Positions 8,411 to 18,020 of a stretch of DNA of 64,000 bases are shown here, in pieces. The stretch comes from Microbacterium sp. CH12i (GTDB taxonomy: Bacteria > Actinomycetota > Actinomycetes > Actinomycetales > Microbacteriaceae): NCBI RefSeq assembly GCF_000685355.1, contig NZ_JHET01000003.1:124001-188000 (forward strand). The letters are read 5' to 3'. A program made the translations under genes and the position numbers. The notes under the pieces are model-generated. The model was given only the letters and a program-made list of their open reading frames with translations, was not told the DNA's origin and searched no databases. Positions within the stretch are counted from its first letter, which is position 1; every line of letters starts with the position of its first letter.

Positions 8411-10279
8411 ATGGCTATGGCAGAGACGTTCACCCCTCGAGTTTCGGCTGTATCAGCGGCGCGAAGCCGCGGCGCAGTTCCGGATTACGACACCCCTGCG
8501 ATGGCAGAGCTGGTCGCGTGGGTCGAAGAGATCAGCGCCCTCACCCAGCCGGCATCCGTGCACTGGGTTGATGGCTCGCCGGCAGAGAACGACGCGTTGC
8601 TGCGTGGCCTGGTCTCGGAGGGTAAACTCACCAAGCTGAACCCCGAGTGGCGTCCGGGCTCATACCTCGCCCGCTCGCACCCCAGTGATGTCGCCCGCAC
8701 AGAGGCGCGCACCTTCATCGCCTCCGCGCTAGAAGAGGATGCCGGCCCCACGAACAACTGGGCAGACCCCACCGAGATCCGCCAGAAGATGACCGAGATC
8801 TTCGAGGGCTCGATGCGCGGGCGCACCATGTATGTCGTGCCCTTCTCGATGGGTGCCGTCGGCGGCCCGCTCTCGCACATTGGCGTGCAGGTCACCGACA
8901 GCGCGTACGCGGTCGCATCTATCGGCATCATGACGCGCGTCGGAGACGCCGTCACTCGTCAGATTGCTGAAGGCAAGCCATGGGTCAAGACCGTGCACTC
9001 GATCGGTGCTCCGCTCGCACCGGGCGAGAAGGATGTCGAATGGCCGTGCAATGACGAGAAGTACATCGTGCACTTCCCCGACACGCTTGAGGTCTACTCA
9101 TACGGCTCCGGATACGGCGGCAACGCCATCCTCGCCAAGAAGTGCTTCGCGCTGCGCATCGCCTCGGTGATCGCCCGCGACGAAGGGTGGCTCGCAGAGC
9201 ACATGCTGCTCATCCGCATCATCGACCCGAAGGGCAAGGCCTACCATGTGGCTGCGGCCTTCCCGTCGGCCTGCGGCAAGACGAACCTCGCAATGCTGCG
9301 CCCGACCATCCCCGGTTGGATGGTCGAGACGATCGGCGACGACATCGCCTGGATCCGTCCCGGCGAGGACGGCCGCATGTGGGCGATCAACCCTGAGGCC
9401 GGCTTCTTCGGTGTCGCTCCCGGCACGGGCGAGTCGACTAACGTCACGGCCGTTGAGACCCTGTGGGGCAACACGATCTTCACCAACGTCGCACTTCGTC
9501 CGGACGGCGACGTCTGGTGGGAAGGCCTGACCGACACCCCGCCGGCACACCTGACCGACTGGGAAGGCAACGCCTGGACGCCGGATTCCGGCCGCCCCGC
9601 CGCGCACCCCAACTCGCGCTTCACCGTTGCTGCCGCGCAGTGCCCGCAGATCTCGGCCGACTGGGAAGAGGCCGTTCCGCTCGACGTCATCTTGTTCGGC
9701 GGTCGCCGGGCGACGAACGTCCCGCTCGTGGTCGAGGCGACGGACTGGACGCACGGAGTCTTCCTCGGCGCGACGATTTCGTCAGAGCGCACCGCTGCGG
9801 CTGAGGGAACCGTCGGCGAGCTGCGTCGTGATCCGTTCGCGATGCTGCCGTTCTGCGGCTACAACATGGGCGACTACTTCTCCCACTGGCTCAAGGTCGG
9901 TCGCAAGCTGCGCTTCGATCGTGCGCCGCGCATCTTCCAGGTGAACTGGTTCCGCCGTGGTTCCGACGGCCGGTTCCTCTGGCCTGGATTCGGCGACAAC
10001 TCGCGTGTCGTCGACTGGATCATTCGTCGCATCAGCGGCGAGGTCGCAGCTGTCGACAGCCCGATCGGTCGGTTGCCCCTCATTGAGGATCTCAACCTCG
10101 ACGGCATCGACGTCCCGCAGAAGGACCTTGACGAGCTGTTCGCTATCGACCCTGCGGCGTGGTTGCAGGAGGCCGATTCGACGGAGAAGTTCTTCGACAC
10201 CTTCGGCGACAAGCTACCGGTGGCGCTGCGCTCCGAGCTGGCCTCGCTGCGGTACCGCCTCACTCAGGTAGCGCAGTAG
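8411..10279 (+). CDS. pckG: phosphoenolpyruvate carboxykinase (GTP)
   Basis: Full-length 622-residue GTP-type PEPCK, converting oxaloacetate + GTP to PEP + CO2 + GDP in the cytoplasm, the first step of gluconeogenesis. The kinase-1a P-loop FPSACGKTN (residues 284-292) carries the active-site Cys288 characteristic of GTP-PEPCKs. The substrate loop near SMRGRTMYV and the omega-loop region are intact. The ATG at 8411 follows AAGGGAG by six bases; ATG at 8417 is an alternative. With ppc (25.6 kb) and eno (48.3 kb) the window holds three enzymes of the PEP-oxaloacetate node, though not in one operon. Confidence 0.98.
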   Translation: MAMAETFTPRVSAVSAARSRGAVPDYDTPAMAELVAWVEEISALTQPASVHWVDGSPAENDALLRGLVSEGKLTKLNPEWRPGSYLARSHPSDVARTEARTFIASALEEDAGPTNNWADPTEIRQKMTEIFEGSMRGRTMYVVPFSMGAVGGPLSHIGVQVTDSAYAVASIGIMTRVGDAVTRQIAEGKPWVKTVHSIGAPLAPGEKDVEWPCNDEKYIVHFPDTLEVYSYGSGYGGNAILAKKCFALRIASVIARDEGWLAEHMLLIRIIDPKGKAYHVAAAFPSACGKTNLAMLRPTIPGWMVETIGDDIAWIRPGEDGRMWAINPEAGFFGVAPGTGESTNVTAVETLWGNTIFTNVALRPDGDVWWEGLTDTPPAHLTDWEGNAWTPDSGRPAAHPNSRFTVAAAQCPQISADWEEAVPLDVILFGGRRATNVPLVVEATDWTHGVFLGATISSERTAAAEGTVGELRRDPFAMLPFCGYNMGDYFSHWLKVGRKLRFDRAPRIFQVNWFRRGSDGRFLWPGFGDNSRVVDWIIRRISGEVAAVDSPIGRLPLIEDLNLDGIDVPQKDLDELFAIDPAAWLQEADSTEKFFDTFGDKLPVALRSELASLRYRLTQVAQ

Positions 10280-10395
10280 CTTCCTGCGCTGAATAGACCC
10301 GCGACGGCGGGATGCCGCAGACATACCCATGGCTGAGTGGTCTCCGGCATCCTGTCGTCGCGATAATCCGGGCAGCAAAGCCCAATCTGCGGGAC

Positions 10396-10446
10396 CTGTC
10401 CCGATCTGCTGACGTTTCGGGGGATTCGGTCCGCAAATCGGGACAG
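10396..10446. repeat. inverted repeat between convergent genes
   Basis: Perfect 10-bp inverted repeat, CTGTCCCGAT at 10396-10405 and ATCGGGACAG at 10437-10446, with a 31-nt spacer, in the 198-bp convergent spacer between pckG and the ABC transporter gene. It could act as a bidirectional terminator stem, but no U-tract follows on either strand. Confidence 0.5.
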
Positions 10447-10477
10447 CGTCCGCTAACCGTGCGCTGGACGGCGGATG

Positions 10478-12381
10478 CTATGCCAGCAACTGGTGGCGCG
10501 CGAGGTCGCGGTAAAGCGGGGTCGACTCGATGAGTTCGGCGTGGGTACCTTGACCCGCGACAGAGCCGTTTTCGAGCACGATGATCAAATCGCTGTCGAC
10601 GACCGTCGAAAGTCGATGTGCGATGACGATCAGTGTGCGGTCCGTCGAGACCGCATCGATCGCTTCGCGCATGCGCTGTTCATTCACGCCGTCGAGCGAC
10701 GATGTCGATTCGTCGAGCAGCAGAATTGGCGCTTCGGTGAGCAGGGCCCTGGCGATCGCGAGACGTTGGCGTTCTCCGCCAGACAGCATGACGCCATCCT
10801 CGCCGACCGGCGTCTGAAGCCCCAGCGTGCCGCGTCCGAGAACATCGCCGAGGTTCACGGCGCGAAGCACGCGCTCGCAGTCGGCATCTGACGCATCCGG
10901 TGAGGCCAGCCGCAGGTTGTCGGCGAGGGTGCCCGCGAGCGTCGGGGCGTCTTGCTCGACGTAGCCGAAGCGAGCGCGCAGCTCGGCGCGAGGATAGGTG
11001 CGGATGTCGTGGCCATCGAGGCGAACGGACCCACCGGTGGGGTCGTAGAAGCGCTCGATGAGGGAGAGGATCGTGCTTTTTCCGGCGCCGCTCGGCCCGA
11101 CGAGTGCCACACGGGTGCCCTTCGCAACGTCGAAGGAGACGCCGCGGAGAACGTCACGGTCTTCCCGTTTCGTAGCATCCGTGTCGTCCGTCTTGCGCTC
11201 GAGGTGAGCGTCGACGAGAACCGTGTGCGCCTCCGTCTCGGCAGCCTCCCGGGCGGCGACCACCACGTCGGGATAACGGAAGCGGACGCGTGGAACGAGA
11301 GCGCCGGCACCGCGGACGTCGCCGCATCCGAAGTCGAGGATGACTGCAGGGTGCTCGCGATCTCGGCATCCTCCTGATCTTCGGTGGGGAGGTCGAGCAC
11401 TTCCTGGATGCGGCCTAGCGCACCGAGCGCCTGGTTCACCGAGGTGATGGCGCCGAAGGTCGTCGCGAGCGGCATGATCAGCATGAACAGGAACATCACG
11501 AAGGTGATGAGCGAGGCGATTGTGATGGCGCCGGCCGCGACCCGGAAGCCGCCGACGCCCAGCACGGCGAGCAGCGAGAGCTGCAGGGCGACACCCGAGA
11601 TCGGTACAACAAGCGCCGAGACTTTCGCTATGCGAACGCCCAGTCCGTAGGCTTCGCCGGCGAGCTCCGAGATGGATGCCGTCTCGCGTTCTGTAGCGCC
11701 AGAAGCACGCACCGTGCGGATAGAGCCGATGGCCCGCTCAACGCCGGACGCCAGCTCGCCGACCTTCACCTGCTGTGCGCTGGATGCCGTGCGGATGCGA
11801 CCACTCAGTAAGACGACGACCACGACAGATACTCCGACAACGACGACGATCAGTGCCAACAGGATCGGGTCGATGAACAGCATCGCAATCAGGGCGCCGA
11901 GGAACAGGACGGCGCTGCCGACGGCATCCGCGAGTCCCTGGGTGAGGACGGCGTAGAGCAGCGTCGTGTCGGTGCCGACGCGCGAGACCAGGTCGCCCGT
12001 GCGGCGCGCGTCGAACTCTCGGATCGGCAGGTGCAGGATGCGCGAGATCAGCTGACGGCGGCTGGAATACACGACGGCTGTGCCGGTGCGCTGCAGAAGG
12101 TAGTGCTGATAGCCAGAGATCACCGAAGAGATGAGGACGAAGCCGACCAGCAACCAGACCAAGATTCCGAGCGGGGTGTTGGACTGCACCGCGGTGATGA
12201 CCTGGCCGACCAGCAATGGCTGCACGAGCGACGTTGCCGCGCCGAAAAGGCTGAGCACCGCGACGACAATCAGCGTGCGTTTGTGTTCGAAGAGGAAGGG
12301 GAGAAGCTGGCGGAACGTGGCGCGCGGACCATCCTGTGGCGCGCCGCGTCCGCGTCGGCGGGTTGTCGCCGTGCGAGACAT
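10478..12381 (-). CDS. ABC exporter, fused permease and ATPase (frameshifted in this sequence)
   Basis: The repaired product has 634 residues: a basic cytoplasmic N-terminus, six membrane helices of the exporter type (about 30-310) and a nucleotide-binding domain with Walker A GPSGAGKST, signature LSGGERQRLAIARAL, Walker B ILLLDEST and a switch His in VIAHRLST. This is the MsbA/BmrA/MDR half-transporter design; the substrate is unknown. The break is at about 11289: the first frame ends SFHA and the second resumes RFRYPDVVV, with one base missing. An extra charged insert of some 40 residues follows RYPDVVV before the Walker A strand. The ATG at 12381 has GAGG upstream; the gene stands alone. 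Confidence 0.9.
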
Positions 12382-12473
12382 GCGGGACCTCGATCTGAAA
12401 AGGGGAGTACTACGACCGTACTTTGTGTTGAGGGCCTGTTTGTGCGGCACTGGGGGACGATGTGCCTGCGACG

Positions 12474-12676
12474 CGCTTGACGTTTTCAGGTCGCTGGAGA
12501 TCGAGCGCCATCCGCTGTCACATCTACTCTCTCGGATCTGGAGTCTCCGTCATGATATCTCCGCGTATGACGCAGGCTACGTCGCGCTCGCAGAAGCGCT
12601 CGGGATTCCGTTGCTGACACTCGACAAGCGTCTCGCTAAGACCGCGCGCCGCTACTGCGAGGTCGTTATTTTGTGA
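12474..12676 (+). pseudogene. remnant of a PIN-domain (VapC-type) toxin
   Basis: The reading frame here encodes a good C-terminal part of a PIN-domain ribonuclease: ...IWSLRHDISAYDAGYVALA, then a PLLTLDKRLAK segment and a CEVVIL end, the usual last third of a VapC toxin including the conserved acidic D in AYDA and the late D in TLD. No N-terminal metal-binding Asp, start codon or antitoxin gene is visible upstream; the sequence runs into the promoter side of the ABC transporter gene. Of the gene-free 12382-12814 interval, this is the only coding trace. I read it as a 5'-truncated toxin-antitoxin remnant. Confidence 0.6.
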
Positions 12677-12758
12677 CGTGGGTCGTTGGTTACGTGGGCT
12701 GGGGGAGCGCGGTGTGCTCGAGGCGGGCGCCGGCGTTTGCTATTAATCGTGATTAGTT

Positions 12759-12773
12759 TCGAAAAACATTCGA
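12759..12773. promoter_or_regulatory. LexA (SOS)-box-like palindrome upstream of the DUF222/HNH gene
   Basis: TCGAAAAACATTCGA is a palindromic pair TCGAA/TTCGA with a 5-nt spacer; actinobacterial SOS boxes have the same arms with 6. It sits in an AT-rich promoter-like patch (12741-12812), 42 bp before the DUF222/HNH start. A second partial site, TCGAAC-N4-GTGTCA, starts near 12790. The one-base spacing defect may reflect the deletion errors seen elsewhere in this sequence. Confidence 0.4.
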
Positions 12774-12814
12774 AAAGTACTCAATTAAATCGAACAAAAG
12801 TGTCATACTGAACT

Positions 12815-14068
12815 ATGGTCATGATCCCGGACTTCGAACTTGAACTCGAGCGTGACTCCGCGCTACGAGACGAGTGGGTCGATCTGGGTACCGCGGTGTC
12901 GCAGTTAGAAGCGCGGCGGGCAGAGATCTTGGGCGAGCGGTTCGGGATGCTTCGCGAGAAGCTGCCGCCAGGGGCGTTCGACCACGACGTCGCGTTCCGT
13001 TCGATCGCAGCTGAGTTCGCGGCCGCTGCGCACATGTCGCAAGGAACCGTCGAGGGAGAGTTCTGCCGGGCTGACACGCTGAGGCGTGAGCTCCCCGAGA
13101 TCGCGAAGGCGTTCGCCGCCGGAATGATCAGCAAGCGGCATGTCGATGTGATTATCTCGGCAACGGTCGGGCTGGCGGGTACTGACGAATACGCCTATGC
13201 CGTGTTCCAGGCTCGTGTACTGGAGTTCGCCGTGGGAGAGACGGCAGCACGCACCGCCGCGCATGCGAAAGCACTCGTCGCCGCGATCGCGCCCGCCACT
13301 GTTGCCGAACGTCATCGCAGTGCGAGAGAAGACCGAAACGTCCAGTTTCATGCGGTGGGCGATGGCATGGGGCAACTCGTCCTGACCACGCCTGAGGTCC
13401 TAGGTCGGGCGGCCTTCGACCGTGCCACGGCTATGGCCAAGATCATCTTTGAACAGAACAAGGCCGATACTTCCGATGATGCAGACAAGCGCACGCTGAA
13501 TCAGATCCGTGCAGACATCATGACGGACCTTCTCCTTGCCGGAAAAGCAGAATCGACTACTGGCACAGCTGCGGAATCGATCAATGCCACGGTCCAGGTG
13601 ACGCTCACCGCTGCCACCCTCACGGGCGATGACGAGCGGATGGCGGAACTCGACGGCTACGGTCCGATCCTCCCCGATATGGCTCGTGACTTTGCCAGCA
13701 GGGCGACATCCTGGACCCGGCTCTTCCTTGATCCCGAAGGAATGGCAGTCTCCACCGACAACTATGTGCCGACCGCGTCAATGAAGCGTTTTCTTCGAGC
13801 ACGAGATCAGCATTGCCGATTCCCGGGGTGCCGGATGCCGGTACATCGCTGCGACATCGACCACAATCACGATCACGCCAGAGGCGGGCCAACTGCGCTC
13901 TGCAACCTCTCACATTTCTGTAGAGGTCATCACACGCTCAAGCATCCCGACGTCGACGATCGATACCGATGGACGGCCGAGCAGCTTCCCGGCGGGGTCA
14001 TCGCATGGACGAGTCCGTCAGGCGCGACATATATCGACGAACCGCAGCCTCGCGTGATGTTCGTTTGA
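12815..14068 (+). CDS. DUF222 / HNH endonuclease family protein (13E12-repeat type)
   Basis: A 417-residue protein with an N-terminal DUF222 helical region (about 20-300) and a C-terminal HNH nuclease domain: CRFPGC, then CDIDHNHDHARGGPT and CRGHHTLKH, giving the His-Asn-His metal site and paired cysteines of a zinc-stabilised HNH fold. Families of this type occur in many copies in actinobacteria. In M. tuberculosis the 13E12-repeat members belong to the LexA regulon, which fits the SOS-like site upstream. The role is unproven; mobile-element association and DNA-damage response have both been suggested. The upstream DNA is clearly more AT-rich than its surroundings. Confidence 0.85.
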   Translation: MVMIPDFELELERDSALRDEWVDLGTAVSQLEARRAEILGERFGMLREKLPPGAFDHDVAFRSIAAEFAAAAHMSQGTVEGEFCRADTLRRELPEIAKAFAAGMISKRHVDVIISATVGLAGTDEYAYAVFQARVLEFAVGETAARTAAHAKALVAAIAPATVAERHRSAREDRNVQFHAVGDGMGQLVLTTPEVLGRAAFDRATAMAKIIFEQNKADTSDDADKRTLNQIRADIMTDLLLAGKAESTTGTAAESINATVQVTLTAATLTGDDERMAELDGYGPILPDMARDFASRATSWTRLFLDPEGMAVSTDNYVPTASMKRFLRARDQHCRFPGCRMPVHRCDIDHNHDHARGGPTALCNLSHFCRGHHTLKHPDVDDRYRWTAEQLPGGVIAWTSPSGATYIDEPQPRVMFV

Positions 14069-14110
14069 ATGGCGCTGTCTGCGTCAGCGGTTAGCTCGCC
14101 AGCGGTCAGG

Positions 14111-14466
14111 TCACCAGAGAAGCGCGATACCGGCGTTGACTACGGTGAGGATCCCAACCAGCCAGAACAGTGCGGGCGCGACACTGCCCGACTTACGCTG
14201 CTTCGACAGTCCGATCCCGATCAGCGCGCCGATGATCAGCAGGATGACAAGCTTGACGCCAATCTTGGCGTAGTTCGGTTCTGCGCCGTCCGCCAAGCCC
14301 CACGGCGCAGCGAGGATCAGCCCGGCGACACCTGCGATAAGAAGGCCGACGTTCATCAGGCTCGTGAACTCGCGCTTGCCTCCGAAAGCCTGCACCACCC
14401 AGGCGCCGAAGAGCGTGGCGAAGCGACGAGGTGAACGAGAACAACGATTTGACGCAGAATCTCCAT
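14111..14466 (-). CDS. small integral membrane protein (frameshifted in this sequence)
   Basis: The repaired 118-residue protein begins MEILRQIVVLVHLV and has about four hydrophobic helices: residues about 5-27, 38-58, 70-88 and 95-116. The first 14 codons are in one frame and the rest in another. At about 14423 the codons read GTC-GC-TTC, so one base is missing, most simply a GGC codon that has lost a G. The ATG at 14466 has TGAGG upstream. It lies 47 bp downstream of ribH on the same strand and may be the last gene of the riboflavin operon. Its function is unknown; there is no match to known riboflavin transporters. Confidence 0.6.
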
Positions 14467-14513
14467 GACCTCAGAGTAGGCCCGAGCACCGGTTGCTGCC
14501 AGGTAGTCGACCC

Positions 14514-14990
14514 TTAGCCGCGCAGCGTCTTGATTAGGAGCGCAGTGCGCAGCGCCGCATCGGCAGCCTCGGCGCCCTTGTCTTCCTTCGACCCCTCAAG
14601 TCCGGCACGGTCAAGACCCTGCTGCTCGTCGTCCAGCGTCAGCACACCGAAGCCGATCGGCTTGCCAGCATCTAGCGCCACGCGGGTGAGCCCGTTGGTG
14701 GTCGCCGCCGACACATATTCGAAGTGCGGGGTTCCGCCACGGATGATGACACCGAGAGCGACGACAGCATCCGCACCACCCGCGAAGGCCGCCTGCGCAG
14801 CGACGGCGAGCTCGAACGACCCGGGCACGCGCACCAGACGGTGCGTCGCATGAGCCGCGTTCAGGACGCGCTCGGCGCCGGCAATCATTCCGTTGGTGAT
14901 CACGTCGTGCCAGGTTCCGGCAATGATGACGACATTCAGACCGGTGCCATCGACCCGATCAGAAGCCTGAGGTGCGCCTTCGTGGCTCAT
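14514..14990 (-). CDS. ribH: 6,7-dimethyl-8-ribityllumazine synthase
   Basis: A 158-residue lumazine synthase, condensing 5-amino-6-ribitylaminouracil with 3,4-dihydroxybutanone 4-phosphate. The family signatures are clear: an aromatic Trp in GTWHDVIT, VPGSFELAVAAQ, ALGVIIRGGTPHFEYV with the catalytic His, and GVLTLDDEQQ. The start codon overlaps the ribBA stop by 4 bp (ATGA), so translation is probably coupled. Length and motifs match the usual icosahedral or pentameric enzyme. Confidence 0.97.
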   Translation of the reverse strand: MSHEGAPQASDRVDGTGLNVVIIAGTWHDVITNGMIAGAERVLNAAHATHRLVRVPGSFELAVAAQAAFAGGADAVVALGVIIRGGTPHFEYVSAATTNGLTRVALDAGKPIGFGVLTLDDEQQGLDRAGLEGSKEDKGAEAADAALRTALLIKTLRG

Positions 14991-16261
14991 GCTTTGTCCC
15001 TTCCCTGGGCAAGCGCCTCTGTGAGCTCGGCCTCGCCGATGATGTGCCCCATGCGGTCACGCTTGGTCTGCAGATACTGGTGGTTGTTCGGGCCGACGCC
15101 GACGATCAGCGGCACCTGCTCGATGACATCCAGCCCGAGCTCGCGCAGCTTGTTCACCTTGTCGGTGTTGTTCGTCAGCAGGCGCAGCTTCGTGACGCCG
15201 AGATCGCTCAGGATGCCAGCTGCTGCCGCATACTCTCGGGCATCAGCGGGCAACCCCAGGGCGAGGTTGGCGTCGACGGTGTCGAGCCCATCCTCCTGCA
15301 GGCTGTAGGCACGCAGCTTGTTGATCAGGCCGATGCCGCGACCCTCATGACCGCGCATGTAGATGACGACGCCGCCTTGCTTCTCGATCGCGTCGAGCGA
15401 AGCCTCGAGCTGCGGCCCGCACTCGCATTTCAGCGATCCGAAGGCCTCGCCGGTCAGACACTCGGAGTGCACGCGCACCAGCGCTGTTTCATCCAGTTCG
15501 CCGGAGACCACCGCGATGTGGTCGGTGCCCGTAACGCGGTCCTTGTAGGCGAGGAAACGGAACGTGCCGTGCGAGGTGGGCACCGTTGCATCCGCTCGCA
15601 AGCTGACGCGACGTCGACCAGCGCGCGAGGACGTCACCGGCCCGTCCAGCGGGTCGATCTTGTTCAGGTGCGCGATGAGCTGCTCGATCGTAATCACCGG
15701 AATATTGTCGCGCGCGCCGAGTTCGATGAGGCCGGGCATACGCATCATGCTGCCGTCTTCGGCGACCATTTCGGCGATTGCGCCGACGGGCTGGAGCCCG
15801 GCAAGCTTCATCAGATCGACGGCGGCCTCGGTATGCCCGCTGCGCTCACGCACGCCGCCGTCGACGGCACGCAGCGGCAGCACGTGTCCCGGACGAATGA
15901 CGCTCGTTGCCGTTGACTGCGGGTTCGCGAGAACGTTGAGAGTGTGCGCGCGGTCGGCGGCGCTGATGCCGGTTGTCACGCCCTCCGCGGCATCCACGCT
16001 GACCGTGTACGCGGTAGAGCGAGCATCCTCATTGGCCTCGACCATGGGAGGCAGATTCAGGCTGTCGGCGAGATCCGCGGGCATTGGCGCGCAGATGAAT
16101 CCTGACGACCAGCGCACGGTCCACGCCACCCACTCTGGGGTGGCGAGTTCCGCCGAGAGGATGACATCACCCTCGTTCTCGCGATCCTCATCGTCAGCGA
16201 CGATGACAGGACGCCCCGCGCGCAATGACGCGAGGGCTTCTTCGATAGTGGCAAGGCTCAT
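14987..16261 (-). CDS. ribBA: bifunctional 3,4-dihydroxy-2-butanone-4-phosphate synthase / GTP cyclohydrolase II
   Basis: A 424-residue fusion. The N-terminal DHBP synthase half (about 1-205) has DDEDRENEGD and the HTEAAVDL metal site. The C-terminal GTP cyclohydrolase II half (about 210-415) has the zinc-binding CLTGEAFGSLKCECGPQ motif and the RGHEGRGIGL loop. It supplies both starting branches of riboflavin synthesis, from ribulose-5-phosphate and from GTP. It overlaps ribE upstream and ribH downstream by 4 bp each, a tightly coupled operon. Confidence 0.97.
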   Translation of the reverse strand: MSLATIEEALASLRAGRPVIVADDEDRENEGDVILSAELATPEWVAWTVRWSSGFICAPMPADLADSLNLPPMVEANEDARSTAYTVSVDAAEGVTTGISAADRAHTLNVLANPQSTATSVIRPGHVLPLRAVDGGVRERSGHTEAAVDLMKLAGLQPVGAIAEMVAEDGSMMRMPGLIELGARDNIPVITIEQLIAHLNKIDPLDGPVTSSRAGRRRVSLRADATVPTSHGTFRFLAYKDRVTGTDHIAVVSGELDETALVRVHSECLTGEAFGSLKCECGPQLEASLDAIEKQGGVVIYMRGHEGRGIGLINKLRAYSLQEDGLDTVDANLALGLPADAREYAAAAGILSDLGVTKLRLLTNNTDKVNKLRELGLDVIEQVPLIVGVGPNNHQYLQTKRDRMGHIIGEAELTEALAQGRDKA

Positions 16262-16887
16262 CGCGAGCCTCCTTCCGAGAGAGCCCGGAAGGCGAGCAAG
16301 CGCTCGACATGACGGGCGAGGATGTCGGTTTCAAGATTGACGCGATCGCCGACGGTGCGCGATCCAAGAGTGGTGGCAACGAGAGTTTCGGGGATGAGGG
16401 AGATTTCGAACCACGCGGCGGCGGCGGATGCTTCACTAACTGCGCTGACGGTGAGAGAGGTGCCATCGACCGAAATCGAGCCCTTGTCGACGACGAGGGG
16501 GGCAAGATCTGCCGGCAACGATATGCGAAGGACGCTCCAGTCGGCGCCGGGGCGTACGTCCACGACCGCGCCGATCCCGTCGACATGGCCCTGGACGATA
16601 TGCCCGCCGAGCCGCGCGCCGACCGGCATCGCCTTTTCGATATTGACGCGGGTGCCGACGGATGCCGTAGCCAGCGCCGATACGTCGAGTGTCTGCTTCA
16701 TCACATCGGCGTCGAAGGTGTCAGGCGTCGAACCGACAACAGTGAGGCAGACACCAGAGACAGCGATGGACTCACCATGCACGGCGTCGCGCGCGGCCCC
16801 TGATGCTCGGACGGTCAACCGCCAGCCGTCGCCGGAGGGCGCGATAGCGGTGATCTCGCCGATCTCCTCGATGATTCCGGTGAACAT
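16258..16887 (-). CDS. ribE: riboflavin synthase, alpha subunit
   Basis: A 209-residue protein with the two-fold repeated lumazine-binding barrel: MFTGIIEEIG start, first repeat to about residue 97 with VSGVCLTV, second repeat with GGHIVQGHVDG and VDGTSLTV. It dismutates two lumazines to riboflavin. The start codon shares one base with the ribD stop (TGATG), and AAGGAG precedes it. Second gene of the FMN-riboswitch operon. Confidence 0.97.
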   Translation of the reverse strand: MFTGIIEEIGEITAIAPSGDGWRLTVRASGAARDAVHGESIAVSGVCLTVVGSTPDTFDADVMKQTLDVSALATASVGTRVNIEKAMPVGARLGGHIVQGHVDGIGAVVDVRPGADWSVLRISLPADLAPLVVDKGSISVDGTSLTVSAVSEASAAAAWFEISLIPETLVATTLGSRTVGDRVNLETDILARHVERLLAFRALSEGGSR

Positions 16888-17966
16888 CAGCGAACTCCTT
16901 CGTCTAAATCAGGTTCGTGTAAATCAGTTTCGTTCAAATCAGTTTCGTTCACGCCAGGCGTGAAGTGTGCAATCGCCAGCAGATCGGCGCCGAGCGGCAC
17001 CCACTCGTCGACTGCGAGGCGTCGCGCCTCCGCGATCGTCGATACACCAATGTCAGTCAGTGCCACGCGACCGCCGCCCAGTAGAACCGGAGCGACATAG
17101 GCGAGTACCCGATCTGCGAGACCCGCCGCGATGAACGCGCTGGCGAGCGTCGGCCCACCCTCGACGAAAATGCTCTGGATGCCGCGAGCGTGAAGATCCG
17201 CGACCACAGCGGCGAGATCACGGGTGTCGTAGAACAGTGCCTCGTGCGGGTGGCGGCGCACCGCGGCATCCGTCGGCGTCTCGCGGGTTCCGATGACAAC
17301 CGGGGTCGGCTGGTGGGGGTAGAGAGCATCGTGGTCCCGGGCGGTGAGCGCCGGGTCATCGGCGAGTACAGTGCCGGTGCCGACGACAATCGCATCAGCG
17401 TCCGCACGACGGCGATGCACGTCGGCGCGCGCTTGGGGTCCGGTGATCCACTGGCTCGTGCCGTCCGCTGCAGCCGCGCGTCCGTCGAGACTCTGCGCCC
17501 ATTTGACGGTGATCTGCGGACGGCCGAGACGGTGCGCGATGAGCCAGTCTTCGATCAGTGCGTGCACGGCCTCAGCCTGCACGCCGGATTCAACCTCGAC
17601 CCCGGCGGCACGCAGCCGCTCTGCGCCACCGCCCGACGTGACACCGGGGTCATCGAGCGCGTAGACGACGCGCGTGATGCCAGAGTCGATCAGCGCGACG
17701 GCGCATGGGCCGGTGCGTCCGGTGTGGTTGCAGGGTTCGAGCGTCACGACGGCGGTCGCGCCGCGCGCGGCGCCTTCGGGCAACTTCGAGAGCGCATCAA
17801 CCTCGGCGTGCGGGGTGCCAGCGCCGTGGTGCCATCCTTCCGCGAGGATTTCACCGGCGGCGGACAGGATGACGGCACCCACCTGCGGATTGACTCCACG
17901 GGGGCCGCGCGCTGCGGCGTGAAGCGCACGCGTCATCGCGTCGCGTTCTACCTCGTGCACTGCCAT
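16887..17966 (-). CDS. ribD: bifunctional pyrimidine deaminase/reductase
   Basis: A 359-residue RibD: N-terminal cytidine-deaminase-like domain (1-145) with zinc motifs HAEVDAL and EPCNHTGRTGPC, and C-terminal reductase domain with the KWAQSLDG and EGGPTLASAFI motifs. First gene of the operon, preceded by AAGGA and an FMN riboswitch. The C-terminus is odd: the last 20 or so residues are tandem pentapeptides of the type (N/H)E(T/P)DL, encoded by a 15-bp DNA repeat (16906-16950), as if the stop region had been extended by repeat slippage. Confidence 0.96.
   Translation of the reverse strand: MAVHEVERDAMTRALHAAARGPRGVNPQVGAVILSAAGEILAEGWHHGAGTPHAEVDALSKLPEGAARGATAVVTLEPCNHTGRTGPCAVALIDSGITRVVYALDDPGVTSGGGAERLRAAGVEVESGVQAEAVHALIEDWLIAHRLGRPQITVKWAQSLDGRAAAADGTSQWITGPQARADVHRRRADADAIVVGTGTVLADDPALTARDHDALYPHQPTPVVIGTRETPTDAAVRRHPHEALFYDTRDLAAVVADLHARGIQSIFVEGGPTLASAFIAAGLADRVLAYVAPVLLGGGRVALTDIGVSTIAEARRLAVDEWVPLGADLLAIAHFTPGVNETDLNETDLHEPDLDEGVR
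16906..16950 (-). repeat. 15-bp tandem repeat at the 3' end of ribD
   Basis: Three copies of a 15-bp unit (plus-strand AAATCAGTTTCGTTC; first copy with a few changes) at 16906-16920, 16921-16935 and 16936-16950. They encode the repeated acidic pentapeptides at the RibD C-terminus and end just before the ribE ribosome-binding site. Confidence 0.85.
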
Positions 17967-18020
17967 CCGTTGTCCTTATGTATAAGGCTCCGGGGATGAC
18001 AGACGGCGCGCTTTCGCGGG

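Noticed and set aside
10312..10533. Possible gene or tRNA in the pckG/ABC convergent spacer (ATGGCTGAGTGG looks D-arm-like)
   Set aside because: No matching acceptor or T arm and no codon bias; only an inverted repeat is supported.
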